Origin: Synechococcus sp. A18-25c
Lineage (GTDB): Bacteria; Cyanobacteriota; Cyanobacteriia; PCC-6307; Cyanobiaceae
Length of the DNA: 64,000 nt
Direction of reading: 5' to 3'
Assembly: GCF_014280035.1 (NCBI RefSeq)
Contig: NZ_CP047957.1
Span: 1,426,001 to 1,490,000 of the forward strand
Each line of letters opens with the position of its first letter. The stretch's first letter is position 1. Both the position numbers and the translations under genes were made by a program. Of the stretch, positions 61,794-64,000 are shown piece after piece. Under the pieces are notes generated by a model. That model saw only the letters and a program-made list of their open reading frames with translations. It searched no databases and was not told where the DNA came from.

Positions 61794-62704
61794 ACCAAAA
61801 TTAATTTCCTAAGTAGGTACTATGAATCATAGACGAAATGACAACATACCGACGTCGAGTGACCAGTAACAAGACAAATGAAATAAAGCAATGAAGTTAA
61901 AGTCAAATGAAAGACAGTGTATTCACGATTAACATCAAGAAAGAAACTGTAAATAAAGAGTTTGTCGCAGTAGCCCAGTAGCCAATCACTATGCAACAAC
62001 AGCAGAGGTGCATGAAGACTTCTTCAGGCCCAAAAAAACGAGTTTATGATTGACGAAAATCATACATAAGCAGATTAAAGACTATCTTACAACAACCAAT
62101 CATGGAGAATTGAATATCAATATAACAATTATGCTGACAGTTGCTTCTACCGAGAGATTGATTCTTAACCTCCAATTTCAGACAAGCCCCACATATTATA
62201 ATGGAAATCATTATACCCTAACGTCAGCCTTCAGTAGATGCTTAGAGCTGCGGGAAATGGAGATGAAGTGACATCAATATCAAAACCGACCGGCTATCTG
62301 ATAACCGGTGATGCCGTAGGGACAGCTCCATCAGAACTATTTGAAAGCGAATGAAAACGCTTCACTGGTGGACTAGACAGTCCGACACAAGGTTTTTATC
62401 AAGTTTATACCTGAAGACTATGAGAAAAGGTAATTCATTGGAACGAATAAAATCTTTTATAAGCTCATCTGTAGTTGTCGTGAAGATCAACGATAGACAA
62501 AAAGAGTAGATAGTCTCAGCCATCTCACGGCGTAAGAAGACGTCCAACAGGCGGCTGCGAAGAAACAATAATGATGTACAAGTAGGCCCTAAGGCCCAGT
62601 CGACTTGCCTTCAAAAAGATACGAGCCATAAGGTAAACAACACCTCTTCAAGTCAACGAGACCGTACAGGCCAGCTAATTCTATTATGGGCGCAAAGGAC
62701 AGAA
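61794..62704. other. AT-rich stretch without clear genes
   Basis: About 910 bases. Frames of 68-73 codons exist at 62050-62271 (+, non-ATG start) and 62362-62568 (-), without recognisable features; each is at most a weak candidate. A palindrome at 62289-62309 is listed separately. Confidence 0.4.
62289..62309. repeat. Inverted repeat (possible operator)
   Basis: ACCGGCTATC and GATAACCGGT form 10-bp arms with one mismatch around a single base. It is GC-richer than the DNA around it. Confidence 0.4.
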
Positions 62705-62872
62705 TCAGTCTGATTCTTCCACAAGTATGGAACTTGAATTAAGTGTCGACTCGCCCTGCGGCCTTAAACCTTCTTCTGCCTTACTTAACCTCTCAACCAA
62801 GTTCAATGTATCGTTCGGAGACAACTCCCCATCATCCCCCCACTTGAGACTGGATAAGTCAGGAGGGCACAT
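62705..62872 (-). CDS. Small protein of a two-copy family, copy B
   Basis: A 55-residue frame starting MCPPDLSSLKWGDDGELSP and containing NDTLNLVERLSKAEE. It is homologous to copy A at 59426-59602 over the first 35 residues (word DLSSLKW identical), with an unrelated Ser-rich tail ending LVEESD. Conservation against an AT-rich, drifting background supports coding. Function unknown. Confidence 0.62.
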   Translation of the reverse strand: MCPPDLSSLKWGDDGELSPNDTLNLVERLSKAEEGLRPQGESTLNSSSILVEESD

Positions 62873-63012
62873 GAAACGAACATATCAGTTAAACGAAACT
62901 AGAGTATTTCAAGCCATAGTTGCACTAGTACGTTTCGAAGTGATATGAAAGAAATTATAAACAATGTATACCCATGATACTAAACGCAAACAAAGGGTGT
63001 TAAAACTGCCTG

Positions 63013-63237
63013 TTAAGAAAACGCTGCTGTAATGAGTCGGCCAGTCCCAATTGTCATCAGAAATATCATCATCATGACGACGTCCCATGCTTTTGATTTG
63101 ATGAAATAGGGAACTGAGATTGTCATTGCAGTTAGGTGAACGATGACACCAGTCACAACATCAAGATGCAAAGTAATAAAATAGGCTGCAATGACAAGAC
63201 CGCTGCCAACCACCCTCATTCGCTGGAACAAATCCAT
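63013..63237 (-). CDS. Small membrane protein, paralogue of 42659-42895
   Basis: A 74-residue protein with SGLVIAAYFITLHLDVVTGVI, PYFIKSKAWDVVMMMIFLMT and GRLITAAF. It shares the RxxxSGL start, the basic-AWD-hydrophobic block and the final RLI with the protein at 42659. A good ribosome site (GAGAGGAG) precedes the ATG. Function unknown. Confidence 0.62.
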   Translation of the reverse strand: MDLFQRMRVVGSGLVIAAYFITLHLDVVTGVIVHLTAMTISVPYFIKSKAWDVVMMMIFLMTIGTGRLITAAFS

Positions 63238-64000
63238 TACTCCTCTCTTTATAGTGATGAAAATCTAAAGACTCAGTTCAAAGACTGCGGATAGGGATAA
63301 CCGGCAATACATCCATCTTGATTCAAGATAAATTATCTTGGAGCGATCATTCAGAGCTCAATAACTGAAGCCACACTAAAATTAGATTGATAAGTTATTA
63401 CACGACTATAAACAGTGACACAGACCCACATGCAGGGATGTATCCAATATCGATTAAGCCGGCATACAGTCAAATAATCAGAAACTATAATCAACTAAAC
63501 AAGATATTTTCAAGAGAACTTATTGCACATAATTAACTAAATTATTCATATCAAAATCTTATTCGCAAACAAGGGCACTCTGCGGCAGCGACGAGGTGGC
63601 GCATAGGATCCATACACGAGTTGACTGCATTTTTATCAAAATTCTACAAGAAAATAAAAATAGAAAGCGATTAAACAGATGCGACGATAGATATCATCAC
63701 CACTAAGAAGCACAAAAACAACAAACGAGAGGCAGACAATATCGAGTAACATTGATTAGCAATGATTAGAATCAATAAAATCTCAAACCAAACTTGGCGT
63801 AAGGATACGCCTGAGAAGATGCATTTTCGTGTATCCAGGAGGACAACGATGACGAGATTCGGAGTGATTGCTGAGTGGATAGTACTTTCTGCGATCAGTC
63901 ATCACTAGGTCATACAATTTCTAGATTAGCCTATTAGACAAGATAGAGATTGCAAGATTGTGTCGATCTAAGGATGAAATACAGCAGTAGAGCTAGGCAC
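63238..64000. other. AT-rich stretch at the right edge, no genes seen
   Basis: About 760 bases with no long frame, no RNA gene and no clear repeat. The base composition is far more AT-rich than the core of the window. Confidence 0.5.

Noticed and set aside
62727-62948. 73-codon plus-strand frame
   Set aside because: Antisense to the small two-copy gene at 62705-62872, which is conserved with a second copy.

Overview
The window looks like a stretch of chromosome from a marine picocyanobacterium (Synechococcus/Cyanobium type). The evidence is the set of photosynthesis genes (acsF, ycf54, crtH, psb30, psbY), the osmolyte gene stpA, DUF families typical of cyanobacteria, and several ProcA/Nif11-type peptide precursors. 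Most of it is tightly packed housekeeping DNA of moderate GC with many ATGA or TGATG overlaps. Two parts differ: an accessory region at about 17-26.7 kb, and an AT-rich, sparsely coding tail from about 59.4 kb to the end.

Layout. 1-14.7 kb: recJ (cut by the left edge), a ClC channel, psb30, a YkgJ-like protein, two half-size TMEM165/GDT1 manganese transporter subunits, an RNase II/R-like protein whose catalytic residues look lost, ubiX, acsF, tldD/tldE, fmt and a DEAD-box helicase that probably starts at ATT. 14.7-19.5 kb: small conserved proteins, a TerC-like membrane protein, a Coq4-like protein and tRNA-Pro. 19.7-26.7 kb: accessory region with a DUF3750 protein, a lipoprotein, a very acidic low-complexity protein, an unrecognised AT-rich 375-residue gene, and a tandem family of Nif11/ProcA-like RiPP precursors. 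That family ranges from full-length leaders to strongly shortened leaders with Arg/Glu-rich cores and to degraded copies. A broken tRNA-Pro copy lies at its right edge.

26.7-39.6 kb: a split PAS / histidine kinase / response regulator set, tRNA-Lys, gamma carbonic anhydrase-like protein, psbY, trmFO, crtH, a response regulator with a degenerate receiver, a hydrolase, a glutaredoxin-BolA pair, a PlsC acyltransferase, pdxJ and ycf54. 39.7-44.3 kb: small proteins, a FUSC-type membrane protein, and a Fur-family regulator with a perfect palindrome just before its start. 44.3-53.7 kb: arsS and stpA (overlapping), a divergent dehydrogenase-like gene, an SbcD/Rad50-like pair, a sugar kinase-like protein and a DUF3721 protein. 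54.5-59.4 kb: DOMON-like protein, lytic transglycosylase, metY and metA. 59.4-64 kb: AT-rich tail with small genes, two of which have paralogues inside the window.

Connections between genes. AcsF and Ycf54 act in the same chlorophyll step though about 30 kb apart. GrxD and BolA are known partners. MetA and MetY make consecutive methionine intermediates. The Nif11/ProcA-like genes have leaders and cleavage sites, but no recognisable lanthionine synthetase, other modifying enzyme or exporter is present, so any modification would have to be encoded elsewhere or by the unrecognised neighbour at 22507-23634.
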